This document shows positions 1 to 9,242 of a stretch of DNA of 64,000 nt, in pieces. Position numbers and translations under genes: made by a program. Numbering within the stretch: position 1 is the stretch's first letter; every line of letters starts with the position of its first letter. Below the pieces are notes generated by a model. The model searched no databases, was not told the DNA's origin, and was given only the letters and a program-made list of their open reading frames with translations. Source of the stretch: an uncultured Eubacteriales bacterium (GTDB lineage Bacteria > Bacillota > Clostridia > Oscillospirales > Oscillospiraceae); assembly GCA_900319635.1 (NCBI GenBank), contig ONPF01000003.1, positions 156,157 through 220,156 of the forward strand. Reading direction: 5' to 3'.

Positions 1-1
1 T

Positions 2-214
2 TTCCTTGGCGGCTCCGGTGACAAGGAGGAGCCCGGTGAGGAGGAAGCAACTGCGCATGTGGAGGACACCCAGCCAACGGAATCTGCGCAGGATGGGGAA
101 AAGGAGCTCACCGAAGAGCCTGAGGAGGAAAGCACCGAATCGGCCCAGCTCATCGAGAGCGAGGGCGACCTGATCATCACCATCCCCGATGACGAGGAAT
201 CCGACGGATTCTGA
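2..214 (+). CDS. C-terminal end of an acidic protein (5' truncated by window)
   Basis: An open frame enters from the left edge and stops with TGA at 212-214. The 70 visible residues are very rich in Glu, Asp, Ser and Thr, with runs such as EEPGEEEAT and EEPEEES, and end in LIITIPDDEESDGF. Such a tail is low-complexity and probably disordered. The function cannot be read from it. It lies directly upstream of the nucleotidyltransferase-like gene with only a few bases between them, so the two are probably co-transcribed. Confidence 0.6.
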   Translation, partial: FLGGSGDKEEPGEEEATAHVEDTQPTESAQDGEKELTEEPEEESTESAQLIESEGDLIITIPDDEESDGF

Positions 215-221
215 TTGCCGG

Positions 222-1430
222 ATGGACAGCACGGAAAGGCTTTTTTTAGAGGCGCTGCGCTGCGGCGTCGCCGGACAGCCAGTCCCCTGGACGGAGGAGC
301 CGGACGGAGCCACGCAAATCGCCCTCGTCCGCCTGGCAAGAGCCCAGGCGCTGCAGCCGGTGATCGCGCATGCGATTTCCGGCTGCCCTGCCATGGAAGG
401 CTCCCGGGCGCTTGCTGCCTTGAAACGCGAGGCGCGGGCGGTTACCATCCGCCAAGCGACCCGCACGGCGGAATTTTTGCTGCTGCTGCGGGAGCTGAAC
501 GCGCGTGGACTGCGCCCCGCGGTGTTCAAAGGCGCCGTATGCCGGAGCCTGTACCCGGAGCCGGAGCAGCGCCCCTCTTCGGACGAGGATATCCTCATCG
601 CGGCGGAGGATTTTCCGGCATATCACAAGGCGCTGCTGGACTGTGGCCTGCAACTCCTGCGCACGGAGGAGCCTTTGACGGATCCTGACGAGGTCACCTA
701 TGTGGATCCGGATCGGGATCTGTATCTGGAGCTGCACCTGCGGCTTTTCCCGTCGGACTCCGCCGCCTATGGGGACTGCAACCGCTTCCTGGAGGGGGCC
801 CTGTCCCGCAGGGTGCGGGTGAGCGTTTACGGGCAGACGCTGGAGACCCTTCATCCCACGGATCATCTGCTGTTTCTGCTCTGCCACGCCTATAAGCACA
901 TTCTGCACGGCGGCGTCGGGATCCGGCAGATCTGCGATCTCTGCCTCTTCGCCCGGCGGTATGCGGCGGAGATCGACTGGAGCCGCGTGCGCCGCGCCGC
1001 AGAGGAGCTGAGGATCGAGACCCTGTCTGCTGCCTTCTTCCGCATTGGAGAGCGGCATCTGGGGATTCCCGGGCCGATGGCCTTTGCGGATCTGTCGCCG
1101 GAGGAGGAGCCGCTTTTGCATGATTGCCTGACCGGCGGCCTTTACGGTGCGGACGATCCCGATCGCCTCCACAGCAGCAATCTGACTCTGGAGGCGATAG
1201 CGGCGGAGAAGCAGGGGAGACGTCAGCTCGGTCTCGCCAAGGCGCTGTTCCCCTCCGCGGCCACGCTGTCCGGGCGCTTTCCCTATCTATATAAGCGCCC
1301 CTGGCTGCTTCCGGTGGCCTGGACGCAGCGCATTTGGGGCTACCTGCGTGAAAGGCGTGCTCCTTCCAAAACCCTGCAGATCGGGCAGGAACGCATCAAG
1401 CTTCTACGGCGGTACCGACTGCTGGACTGA
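222..1430 (+). CDS. Nucleotidyltransferase family protein (NTP_transf_5 type)
   Basis: About 402 residues. Around residues 100-125 it has the signature of the uncharacterised nucleotidyltransferase family PF14907: a VFKGAVCRSLY stretch followed by a conserved Asp/Glu cluster SSDEDILI, the place where the GS/DxD metal-binding motif of the polymerase-beta fold lies. The rest is mostly helical and matches the all-alpha remainder of these proteins. The ATG at 222 is preferred over 189 because it falls just after the stop of the upstream gene; neither has a strong ribosome site. Family members occur near surface-polysaccharide genes and near RiPP (for example lasso peptide) clusters with ABC exporters. 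An exporter and a small gene follow here, so a role in modifying a secreted product is possible but unproven. Confidence 0.65.
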   Translation: MDSTERLFLEALRCGVAGQPVPWTEEPDGATQIALVRLARAQALQPVIAHAISGCPAMEGSRALAALKREARAVTIRQATRTAEFLLLLRELNARGLRPAVFKGAVCRSLYPEPEQRPSSDEDILIAAEDFPAYHKALLDCGLQLLRTEEPLTDPDEVTYVDPDRDLYLELHLRLFPSDSAAYGDCNRFLEGALSRRVRVSVYGQTLETLHPTDHLLFLLCHAYKHILHGGVGIRQICDLCLFARRYAAEIDWSRVRRAAEELRIETLSAAFFRIGERHLGIPGPMAFADLSPEEEPLLHDCLTGGLYGADDPDRLHSSNLTLEAIAAEKQGRRQLGLAKALFPSAATLSGRFPYLYKRPWLLPVAWTQRIWGYLRERRAPSKTLQIGQERIKLLRRYRLLD

Positions 1431-1589
1431 TTGTGGAGTAAGGGTGCAATTCCATTTGAATTGACATTTTCTAGCGCAATGCGCTCATTTTTTGAACGAG
1501 CCGTTGCGCTTGCTTTGCGATGACGAATTGACAGCCCTTGAAGCGTGATATTTTGGATAAAAAGGCGATGCTAACTACGAAAAATACAA

Positions 1590-1617
1590 TTGACATCTTG
1601 AAAAAAGTGTGTAAAAT
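1590..1617 (+). promoter_or_regulatory. Sigma-A type promoter for the InlB-repeat protein
   Basis: A TTGACA box at 1590-1595 and a TAAAAT box at 1612-1617 are separated by 16 bp in an AT-rich stretch. The coding start follows about 110 bp downstream, with an AAGGAGGT ribosome site at 1713-1720. The rest of the 1431-1727 gap shows short inverted GCGCAA/TTGCGC motifs but no gene. Confidence 0.65.
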
Positions 1618-1727
1618 ATAAAGTGTATGAGTATAGGTGGAGTAGTGTGTACTCCGCCCTGTCGACTACATATTGTATTCCGTAATCAAGTGGGTGCACA
1701 AGCGCCCGTTTCAAGGAGGTAGCAAGC

Positions 1728-4700
1728 ATGAGCAAGAGAATGACGAAAGTTCTCTCGATGATCCTCACGCTGGTGATGTTCCTGTCCGTGTCCACCCCGG
1801 CTTTCGCCTGGGGCAATATCGGCATTGGAGAGGGCTGGGATCGTGACATCGGCGAGGACGAAGTGCGTGACTTTGACGTCGACGTCGAAGAAGAGAAAGA
1901 GGAGTATGACTACTTCTCGACCTTTGACGAGGAGACCGGCATCAATGTGACGGTTGAGGCGCCAATGGGCGCGCTGCCTTTGCTGGCAGAGGTTCGCGTG
2001 GAGCCCGTGGATCCGGAAGCTGTCCGCGAAGCGGTCGACAGCGTGACGGAGGGCGAGCGCGAGATCCTGCTGGCCATGGACATTTCCTTCTGGCTGGAGG
2101 ATGACGAGATCGAGCCGGAGGAGCCTGTGCGCGTGCGGATCGCTGCCCCCGAGCTGGAGGGCAGAAGCGACCTGACCGTGGTGCATATTCCCGACGAGGA
2201 AGAGCCCGAGTCCATCGACCTCATCACCGATGAGAACGACCTGAAGTTCGAGCTTGGCACCAACGAGATCTGCTTCGAGTCCGGCGACTTCTCCATCTAC
2301 GCGGTGGTGGGGGACGACGTGATCTCCGATTCTTCCCGTCTTACTGTCAACTTCATCCGCAAGATCGGCGATAAGGAGACCGTCATCACTACGGTCTATG
2401 TCAAGAACAGCGATAAGTATCTGGCGAAAGAGGAAGACAGAGTAGAGGGCGAGTCCTATATCAACGATATCGTGTTCGACCCCGGTCTGGGCGATGGCTA
2501 CCAGCTTGGCACCAACATGTTCCGTGGTTGGACCATCGACGCGGCGGACGCCAACCCCCAGCCTCAGGCGACGGACGAGGATCCGAACCCCGATCCGATC
2601 CCCTATGGCGCCGGCTATAACCGGGACACGAAGGTCTATACGGTTGACGATATCAACAAGTTCCTTTCCGAGAAGCGTCTGGGGCACATTTCCGAGGGTG
2701 ATGTGCTGAATGTCTACGCCATGATCTTCCAGACCTACACGATCTCCTACTTCGGCGCCAGCACGGACGTGTCCATGGGCATGCACACCGTGTTTGCTCC
2801 GCTGAACGAGAACGCCCAGGCTCCGTATACCATCGACATGACCTATACCCCCGAGGATAACCAGCACTTCTTCGAGGGCTGGATGATCATGTCCGGCAAG
2901 GAGAACATCGTCAGCGCGGTGGATCCGGATGGGAATCCCATCAACGGCCCCTATGTTGACATCAACGATGCGGCGGTCGCCAATCCTCCCGTAACGGCGA
3001 CCGTCTTCCCCAACGGCTCCAAGCTGGTTGTCACCGGCAACGTGCAGTTCTCCGTTTCTCAGCCGGCCGGACACTGGCTGATCTTCAAGGAGAACGGCAA
3101 GGGCGCCACCTATAACGCGCCTCAGTTTGTCAAGAACGGGGAGAAGACCTTCCTGCCCACCAATGCGACCACGACGAACATGGTCCGCAACGGCTATGAA
3201 TTCCTGGGCTGGTACGAGGTTGAGACGACCTTCGATGAGAACGGCCGTGCGCAGCCTGTGGTTGATGCAACGACCGGCGAATATGTCTTCAAGAGCAACT
3301 CCAAGTATGTGTTTGATCGCCCCCTGACGGTGGAGACCATCATCGCGGCCAAGTGGCAAGTGTCCAGCAGTGCGCAGTACACTGTCGTGATTTGGCGTCA
3401 GAACGTGGCCTGCACCGGCTATGACTTCGCGGAGAGCATTACCCTCTCCGGCACGCCCAACACGGAGATTCCCACTTCGAAAGTGAACTACAGTGGTACT
3501 CTGGGAGATAAAGACGCCTATCTGCTCATCAACAACAATGGGACGCCTTACAGGGGCACGGACGGTGCTTATGAGAAGAATCCCAGTACGGCTAACCCCT
3601 ACTGTGGCTTCCATCTCCAGAACATTACCTATGGTCCCAACGGCAAAAACATCAACCCCGAGGGAAACACCATTGTCAACGTCTATTACGACCGCAACGA
3701 GTATGAACTGCAATTCCAGATTGTGGGGTATGTATATACTGCTACGACCAGCAACAACGGAACGCAGTACGGCCTGGTTGACGGTGAGTATGTGCAGCTG
3801 ACCCGGCATGGATGGAATAATTATTATTGGACATATGGAGACACGTGGCCAAGTGAGGGAACAAGATATACCGGAACACGGTATACTCGCTCCAACGGCT
3901 GGGTTTCGATCAAGACCATTACCGCTAAGTTTGGCCAGGATATCTCCGGCAATTTCGACATTGTAGGCAGCAACGGCGTAACCTATGACAACGGTGAGCG
4001 CTGGGATCCTCAGACGAATGATGCGGGATGGGAACAGGTAATGGTCTACATCGACACCATGCCTTCCTGCAATGTGGAATTCCATTTGGATGAGGCAAAT
4101 CGCCCGCTCAAAACCATCAACTACTATGTGGAGGCTCTGCCCGACGACGAAAACCAGGTTTCCGCGCCTGCTACTCTGTATAGCACCAGCAACAGTCCTG
4201 TGACCACCGACAAGTCCTTTGTCCTGTATCATAGTGTGAATGCGCGCTACAACGGCGTCACCATTGAGGACATTGTCTCGCTTCCTGGCTTTAGCGTGAT
4301 CGGCATGGACAGCACGTACAGCGCGGTAAGTGGAGTAAATTACTGGATTTGGGATCAAAATGCTAACGGAACGCTGAACGTGTACTATTCCCGTGACCTT
4401 TTTGTCATCAACTATGAGGACGGCATTTATGTTGATGGCAACAATAACCCCATTGATGAGCAGAAGCTGAGCGGCTTCGGTCAAAGCTCGGCGCTGATGT
4501 ACGGCTCTGATATCAGTTCGTATAACAAAGGCGGTGCCAACTACAAACAGCCTACCAGAAACGGATACGTGTTCGAGGGCTGGTATCTGGACGACAGCGG
4601 CACCTCTGCCGCGACCTTCACCACGATGCCCCGGGGCGGTATAACGGTCTATGCCAAGTGGCGCCAGGTCCAGTACCGTGTCTTCCTGCACCCCAATGTG

Positions 4701-6836
4701 CCCAAAGACGACGAGACCCTGTTCTGGGGCTCTGACGACCAGTCCATGAACTTCCGTATCGCCCAGGGCGACTACGTGAGTACGCCCACCGGCACTCGCA
4801 CCGGCTATGTCTTCGTCGGCTGGTATCTTGACGAGGACTTCGATGAAGTCTTTGACGCGGAAAGAGTCCCCCTGACCGACGACAACGTCACCGCCGAGTA
4901 TGACAAGACGGCGACAGAGAACATGACGGATAATGAGCAGACCTGGACCAATCCCAAGACCGGCAAGGTGGAAAACAGACCCATCAACAAATGGGGCCTC
5001 CTGGAGCCGAACGATCCCGGCATCAATAAGGACGTGAACCGTTTCTGGATCACCAACAAGCTGGATCTCTACGCCAAGTGGAAAGCGGTCCTGGACGGCG
5101 CGAAAGGCATCAGCGTCATTTATGACGAAGTTCCCAAGGGAGCCGATACCACGGAAAGCGGCCACGGCGTCGCCGGCTCCGCGCCTGCAGACGGCAACCG
5201 CCTCTATGAGGATAAATCCAAGGCCATCGCCCAGCCTGCATCTACCGCTCTGGCAGAGGATGAGCACTTCCTGTACTGGGTCGTGCAGACGTGGGATAAG
5301 ACGGCAAACAATGGCGAGGGCGCTTATGTTGACGTCAAGGTGGACGGCGATATCATCAAGGTCTATCCCGGCGACAACTTCATGGTGAGAGCCGACTACG
5401 CCAGGATCACGCCCGATCCCGATCACGCGGGTAAGAACTTCTACACGGTGCAGCTCCGCGCGGCCTACGGCAAGAAGGACGGCCCCGAGCCCACGCACAT
5501 CAAATGGTACTCCAATATCTACGATGTTGCCGGCAACAAGTTTATCGACACTGAGACCAAGGGCGACATGAATCACCCCACCAACGCGACCTGGAACGAA
5601 AACGGCGGCTGGTACATCAAGCAGGAGGATGTTCAGATCAACAAAGCGGTTCCCATCCCCGCGCCTCCCTACAGTATGGAAGGCTACACCTTCCTGGGCT
5701 GGGGCCGCGTCTGTGACCCGGACAGCGTTCCCGAGGGCGGCAAGGCTTACGTCACCGATCCCTCCACGCTGACCGAGGAGGATCTGTACATCAAGTGGGT
5801 CCCCGCGGCGAATAACATTCCTGCCCACTACGAGGCCATGCTGCCTGCCGCAGCAGCCTCCGGCAATGTAGTTCCCGGCAATACCAGAGCCGACGGAGAG
5901 GAGCTCACCTGGCAGACGGTTCAGTATGTGGCGGCGGACGAACAGAAGCCTTACCACGACATGTACGCCATCTGGGGCGGCGAGTTCAAGGTTTACCACT
6001 CCGGTATCGAGGGCGGCGCTGTTGAGACCTATTCCCTCAGCAGAGACAACAAGACCTTCGATTTGACTCGCTACTACACCAATACCAGAGCCGGCGGAGA
6101 TGAACATACCGGCGAGTACAAGAATAAAGGCTTCCTCTACGGCGGCTATTATCTGGAAGGTGGCTTCAAGCCTGCGGCTTACACGGAGAAAACGGTTGGT
6201 GAAGGAGATGCCCAGAAGACCATCTATATTCCCACCAGTACCTGCGCGGCTTACGACGGCGCCAACTGGACCTGGACCACGCCTGTGACGGATCAGCCCG
6301 GTAACGCGATCACCCCGAAGGGCGGCGTGACCTACTACATCAAGGAGGTCCCGGCCGACAAGTACCTGCAGCCTTACTTCCACTACACCTACAAGAAGGG
6401 GATTGAGGGCGAGCCCATCGTCACCGCCTGGCTGATCTCCGACCTGGACGACCAGAATTACACCGAGTCCGGCTTCGTGATCGTAGACGCCAAGGGGAAG
6501 GCCAAGATTTGCTCGTCTCTGACAGTGCAGAACGCGGTGGGCGGCAACACCATCAAGCTCACGGCCAAGCGCATCTTCGGTGCTGACGGCTCCGGACTGC
6601 TGACCTATCGTCGTGTCATCGAGAACTATGCCGGAATCAATGGATTTGGCGACGGCGCCAAGATCCTGCAGTATTGGGTTACCCCTGATGGTCTGATCGT
6701 CACCGGCACCACGTCTCGTGTCTATACCGGCACTGCGGGCAAGACGGGCATTTCCTGCACGCCCACTCCCGTCAGCTCCACCATCGCCCTGTTTGGGAAT
6801 AACTCTCTTCCCGTGCCCGACCCGGACAAGTATTGA
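1728..6836 (+). CDS. Giant secreted surface protein with InlB-type (Listeria-Bacteroides) repeats
   Basis: 1702 residues. A classical signal peptide is present (MSKRMTKVLSM, hydrophobic core, cleavage near TPAFA-WG at about residue 27). An acidic N-terminal domain follows, with a TGINVTVEAPMGALP motif resembling the ZU5-like domains of Firmicutes surface proteins. InlB B-repeat type motifs with the F-x-GW hallmark recur at about residues 264, 381, 488, 948, 1028 and 1322, several closing in YAKW. These beta-grasp repeats usually build stalks of adhesins. No LPXTG motif, hydrophobic tail or SLH domain is visible at the C-terminus, which ends in LPVPDPDKY, so it is either freely secreted or held non-covalently. 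A strong promoter and AAGGAGGT site suggest high expression. The ligand is unknown. Confidence 0.8.
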   Translation: MSKRMTKVLSMILTLVMFLSVSTPAFAWGNIGIGEGWDRDIGEDEVRDFDVDVEEEKEEYDYFSTFDEETGINVTVEAPMGALPLLAEVRVEPVDPEAVREAVDSVTEGEREILLAMDISFWLEDDEIEPEEPVRVRIAAPELEGRSDLTVVHIPDEEEPESIDLITDENDLKFELGTNEICFESGDFSIYAVVGDDVISDSSRLTVNFIRKIGDKETVITTVYVKNSDKYLAKEEDRVEGESYINDIVFDPGLGDGYQLGTNMFRGWTIDAADANPQPQATDEDPNPDPIPYGAGYNRDTKVYTVDDINKFLSEKRLGHISEGDVLNVYAMIFQTYTISYFGASTDVSMGMHTVFAPLNENAQAPYTIDMTYTPEDNQHFFEGWMIMSGKENIVSAVDPDGNPINGPYVDINDAAVANPPVTATVFPNGSKLVVTGNVQFSVSQPAGHWLIFKENGKGATYNAPQFVKNGEKTFLPTNATTTNMVRNGYEFLGWYEVETTFDENGRAQPVVDATTGEYVFKSNSKYVFDRPLTVETIIAAKWQVSSSAQYTVVIWRQNVACTGYDFAESITLSGTPNTEIPTSKVNYSGTLGDKDAYLLINNNGTPYRGTDGAYEKNPSTANPYCGFHLQNITYGPNGKNINPEGNTIVNVYYDRNEYELQFQIVGYVYTATTSNNGTQYGLVDGEYVQLTRHGWNNYYWTYGDTWPSEGTRYTGTRYTRSNGWVSIKTITAKFGQDISGNFDIVGSNGVTYDNGERWDPQTNDAGWEQVMVYIDTMPSCNVEFHLDEANRPLKTINYYVEALPDDENQVSAPATLYSTSNSPVTTDKSFVLYHSVNARYNGVTIEDIVSLPGFSVIGMDSTYSAVSGVNYWIWDQNANGTLNVYYSRDLFVINYEDGIYVDGNNNPIDEQKLSGFGQSSALMYGSDISSYNKGGANYKQPTRNGYVFEGWYLDDSGTSAATFTTMPRGGITVYAKWRQVQYRVFLHPNVPKDDETLFWGSDDQSMNFRIAQGDYVSTPTGTRTGYVFVGWYLDEDFDEVFDAERVPLTDDNVTAEYDKTATENMTDNEQTWTNPKTGKVENRPINKWGLLEPNDPGINKDVNRFWITNKLDLYAKWKAVLDGAKGISVIYDEVPKGADTTESGHGVAGSAPADGNRLYEDKSKAIAQPASTALAEDEHFLYWVVQTWDKTANNGEGAYVDVKVDGDIIKVYPGDNFMVRADYARITPDPDHAGKNFYTVQLRAAYGKKDGPEPTHIKWYSNIYDVAGNKFIDTETKGDMNHPTNATWNENGGWYIKQEDVQINKAVPIPAPPYSMEGYTFLGWGRVCDPDSVPEGGKAYVTDPSTLTEEDLYIKWVPAANNIPAHYEAMLPAAAASGNVVPGNTRADGEELTWQTVQYVAADEQKPYHDMYAIWGGEFKVYHSGIEGGAVETYSLSRDNKTFDLTRYYTNTRAGGDEHTGEYKNKGFLYGGYYLEGGFKPAAYTEKTVGEGDAQKTIYIPTSTCAAYDGANWTWTTPVTDQPGNAITPKGGVTYYIKEVPADKYLQPYFHYTYKKGIEGEPIVTAWLISDLDDQNYTESGFVIVDAKGKAKICSSLTVQNAVGGNTIKLTAKRIFGADGSGLLTYRRVIENYAGINGFGDGAKILQYWVTPDGLIVTGTTSRVYTGTAGKTGISCTPTPVSSTIALFGNNSLPVPDPDKY

Positions 6837-6866
6837 TCGGTCAACAAAAGAAAGAGGTGAATGACA

Positions 6867-7160
6867 ATGGCGAAAAGAATAGGATTTAGTCCCCTCATCC
6901 TTTTGGGTGACACGCCCCGCGATGACACCGTGATCGGCGGTGGCACCGGCCAGGGCGGTTTGAATCCGGAAGTAGTGCGGCCGAGCTATGAAAGTTGGCT
7001 AAACTCCGACTTGGCGGATGATTACTATCCCGCCGGAGTAGGCATAAACATTGATGACTATGCTTGTTGGTGGCTGGATCAAGGCTTTACTGCTGAAGAA
7101 TTTGAGGCAGCGAATCCTGGCCGCAGTTGGAACAGTGCGTGGTACACCATGTTTGACTAA
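6867..7160 (+). CDS. Small protein of unknown function (possible secreted peptide precursor)
   Basis: 97 residues starting MAKRIGFSPLILLGD. The ATG at 6867 is chosen over 6861 because AGAGGTGA at 6853-6860 gives it proper spacing. The N-terminal third is mildly hydrophobic and then Gly-rich (VIGGGTGQGG); the rest is acidic and aromatic (DDYACWWLDQGF, SWNSAWYTMFD). I recognise no family. It sits 30 bp after the InlB-repeat gene, ends at a strong terminator, and lies directly upstream of an ABC exporter. The Gly-Gly motif would fit a leader cleavage site, but the neighbouring exporter lacks a C39 peptidase domain, so the peptide-precursor idea remains speculation. Confidence 0.55.
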   Translation: MAKRIGFSPLILLGDTPRDDTVIGGGTGQGGLNPEVVRPSYESWLNSDLADDYYPAGVGINIDDYACWWLDQGFTAEEFEAANPGRSWNSAWYTMFD

Positions 7161-7175
7161 ATCTGCTAAACTGCA

Positions 7176-7209
7176 AAAACAGCGCGGAGAGCGATCTCCG
7201 CGCTGTTTT
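7176..7209 (+). terminator. Rho-independent terminator
   Basis: A perfect 15-bp inverted repeat (arms 7176-7190 and 7195-7209, loop GCGA) begins with AAAA and ends with TTTT, so it could work in both directions. It closes the transcript of the InlB-repeat protein and the small gene. Confidence 0.85.
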
Positions 7210-7311
7210 CCTATCTGTAGGGGAGGAGCTTGCCACTCCCGCGGATCCTCTGAACGCCTTTGTGCATCGTAGGAGTCGGCGCTCTCGACGACTCGTGTTT
7301 TCGCAGCATTT

Positions 7312-7382
7312 CCCGCAGATTTCCCGAAAAGTGCACCCGCAGATTTCCCGAAAAGTGCACCCGCAGATTTCCCGAAAAGTGC
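7312..7382. repeat. Three-copy 24-bp tandem repeat
   Basis: A 24-bp unit starting CCCGCAGATTTCCC and ending AAAAGTGCA is repeated head to tail at 7312-7335, 7336-7359 and 7360-7382 (last copy one base short). A partial match, CATTTCCCGCAG, lies just upstream. The array ends right at the -35 box of the ABC exporter promoter. There are no spacers, so it is not a CRISPR. It may be replication slippage, or a repeated binding site. Confidence 0.9.
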
Positions 7383-7411
7383 TTGTGCTTTTAAACCGAT
7401 AATGCTATAAT
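7383..7411 (+). promoter_or_regulatory. Sigma-A type promoter for the ABC exporter operon
   Basis: TTGTGC at 7383-7388 and a consensus TATAAT at 7406-7411 are spaced by 17 bp. The -35 box overlaps the end of the tandem-repeat array. Confidence 0.7.
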
Positions 7412-7447
7412 CTATAGTTGATGTGGTATGTATTTCAGGGAGGCAGT

Positions 7448-9232
7448 ATGCAGCAATCGGAAGAGGAAAAACGGGCGTTTTTCGGATCGCTCCATACACT
7501 GCGCCAGCGCATCAAAGAGGGCACCTTTGGAGAAATCCTGGACGACTGGCGCTGGATCCTTGGCTACAGCAAGCGCCATAAAATGGCCGTGATCTTTTAC
7601 ACGCTCCTCGGCATTTTCAGCACCAGCTTTGCCCTGGCAGCCAGCGTGGCAGGGAAATACCTGATCGATATTATCACCGGCTATGAGACCAGCAAGCTCG
7701 GCCTTCTGATCGCAATTTTGCTGGGCAGCGCCGCGTTCAGTCTGTTTTTTTCCAATCTGATCAACCGCATCTCCGCAAAGCTCTCTATTGACATCAATAA
7801 TGATATCCAGGCGGACATCTTCGACCAGATCATAGATGTGGACTGGAAGGCCATCAACGGCTATTCCAGCGGTGATCTTCTGAACCGCTTTAACAGCGAT
7901 GTGAACACAGTCAGCAAAAACGCCATCTCCTGGCTGCCCTCTATCATCATCTCCGTTTACAACTTTATCGTCACCTTTGCGCTGATCTGGCACTATAACA
8001 AGGTCATGTCCCTGCTTGCCTTCGCTAGTGCGCCGGTCATGCTGCTCATGTCCCGGTTCCTGATCCGCAAACAGCGGGACTATGCCCGTAAGGTCAAGGA
8101 GACCGGCAGCGAGATGATGGGCTTCGAGGTGGAAACCTTTTATAATTTTGACACCATCAAGTCCTTCGGCGTGATGGAAAACTACGGGAAAAAGCTCCGC
8201 CGCTGGCAGCAAAAGCTGAAAAAAATCAGCCTGGACTATAACATGTTTACCATCAAGACTAACGTGTTTCTTTCTGTTCTGGGCATGATCGTCCAGTATG
8301 CGGCCTTTGGATATTGCCTGTTTCTTCTATGGGGACATCAGATCACTTACGGCACCATGACCCTGTTTCTGGAGCAGCGGGTGCGGCTGGCAAATGCATT
8401 CAACAGCGTGATCGGCATTGTGCCCAGCTTCCTGACCAGCTCTGTCTCCGCCCACCGCATCCGGGAGCTGATCGAGCTGCCGCGGGAGCGTCATCTGCCG
8501 GAGACCCGGGAGCTGGAGCCCCTGGCTGACGGCGGCTTGGAAGTGCGAATGGAAGGCCTGAGCTTCTCCTATGTGGAGGAGAAACGGGTCATTACCGGCT
8601 CCGGCTTTCGTGCCGCTCCGGGAGAGATCGTGGCGCTGGTCGGCCCCTCCGGCGAGGGGAAGACAACCATGATCCGCTTGATCCTTGGCCTTGTTCAGCC
8701 CGATTCGGGCATCGCCGTATTACGCAGCCGCGATGGGACAGAGGTTCCCATGAATGCGGAATCCCGCTGCTTCTTCTCGTATGTCCCTCAAGGCAACGCG
8801 ATACTTTCCGGCACGGTGGCGGAAAACCTGCGCATGGTACGGGAGGACGCCACGGATGAGGATATCATTGAGGCGCTGAAGCTGGCTTGTGCTTGGGATT
8901 TCGTCTCCAAGCTGCCCGATGGCATCAACAGCAAAGTAGGAGAGCGCGGCCGCGGTTTTTCCGAGGGTCAGGCACAGCGCATTGCCATCGCCCGCGCGAT
9001 CCTGCGGGATGCACCGATCCTGCTGCTGGACGAGGCGACCTCCGCACTGGATGTTGCGACGGAACGCCAGGTGCTGCGCAATATCATTCGCCAGCGGCCC
9101 AACAAAACCTGTATTGTTACAACGCATCGCCCTACAGTTCTGAATCTCTGCCAACGGGTCTACCGTGTCATGGATACCCGTGTGACGGAATTAAGCGAGG
9201 AAGAATCCAGCCGCATGTCGATGGATTTCTGA
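7448..9232 (+). CDS. ABC exporter, fused membrane and ATPase domains
   Basis: 594 residues. The N-terminal ~330 residues form a six-helix exporter-type membrane domain; the C-terminal part is a nucleotide-binding domain with Walker A GPSGEGKTT (about residue 398), Q-loop YVPQGN, a variant signature FSEGQ instead of LSGGQ (about 503), Walker B ILLLDEATSALD (about 523) and switch His TTHR (about 558). The start at 7448 is fixed by GGGAGGC just upstream; the longer frame from 7418 lacks a ribosome site. There is no C39 peptidase domain. It has its own promoter, and the phosphatase gene cpsB begins 10 bp after its stop, so it appears to be the first gene of the polysaccharide-control operon. The exported substrate is unknown. 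Confidence 0.85.
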   Translation: MQQSEEEKRAFFGSLHTLRQRIKEGTFGEILDDWRWILGYSKRHKMAVIFYTLLGIFSTSFALAASVAGKYLIDIITGYETSKLGLLIAILLGSAAFSLFFSNLINRISAKLSIDINNDIQADIFDQIIDVDWKAINGYSSGDLLNRFNSDVNTVSKNAISWLPSIIISVYNFIVTFALIWHYNKVMSLLAFASAPVMLLMSRFLIRKQRDYARKVKETGSEMMGFEVETFYNFDTIKSFGVMENYGKKLRRWQQKLKKISLDYNMFTIKTNVFLSVLGMIVQYAAFGYCLFLLWGHQITYGTMTLFLEQRVRLANAFNSVIGIVPSFLTSSVSAHRIRELIELPRERHLPETRELEPLADGGLEVRMEGLSFSYVEEKRVITGSGFRAAPGEIVALVGPSGEGKTTMIRLILGLVQPDSGIAVLRSRDGTEVPMNAESRCFFSYVPQGNAILSGTVAENLRMVREDATDEDIIEALKLACAWDFVSKLPDGINSKVGERGRGFSEGQAQRIAIARAILRDAPILLLDEATSALDVATERQVLRNIIRQRPNKTCIVTTHRPTVLNLCQRVYRVMDTRVTELSEEESSRMSMDF

Positions 9233-9242
9233 GTTTTTGCCT

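Noticed and set aside
1686-6383. 1565-residue open frame on the minus strand
   Set aside because: It is the antisense shadow of the InlB-repeat gene; it has no ribosome site, and its repetitive Val/Ile/Gly-rich product is typical of antisense translation of GC-rich coding DNA.
7312-7382. CRISPR array
   Set aside because: The 24-bp units are directly adjacent, with no spacers and no cas genes.
6999-7499. Minus-strand frame with repeated GKSAGALF units
   Set aside because: The protein repeat is only the translation of the non-coding 24-bp tandem repeat, and the frame runs antisense over a terminator and a promoter.
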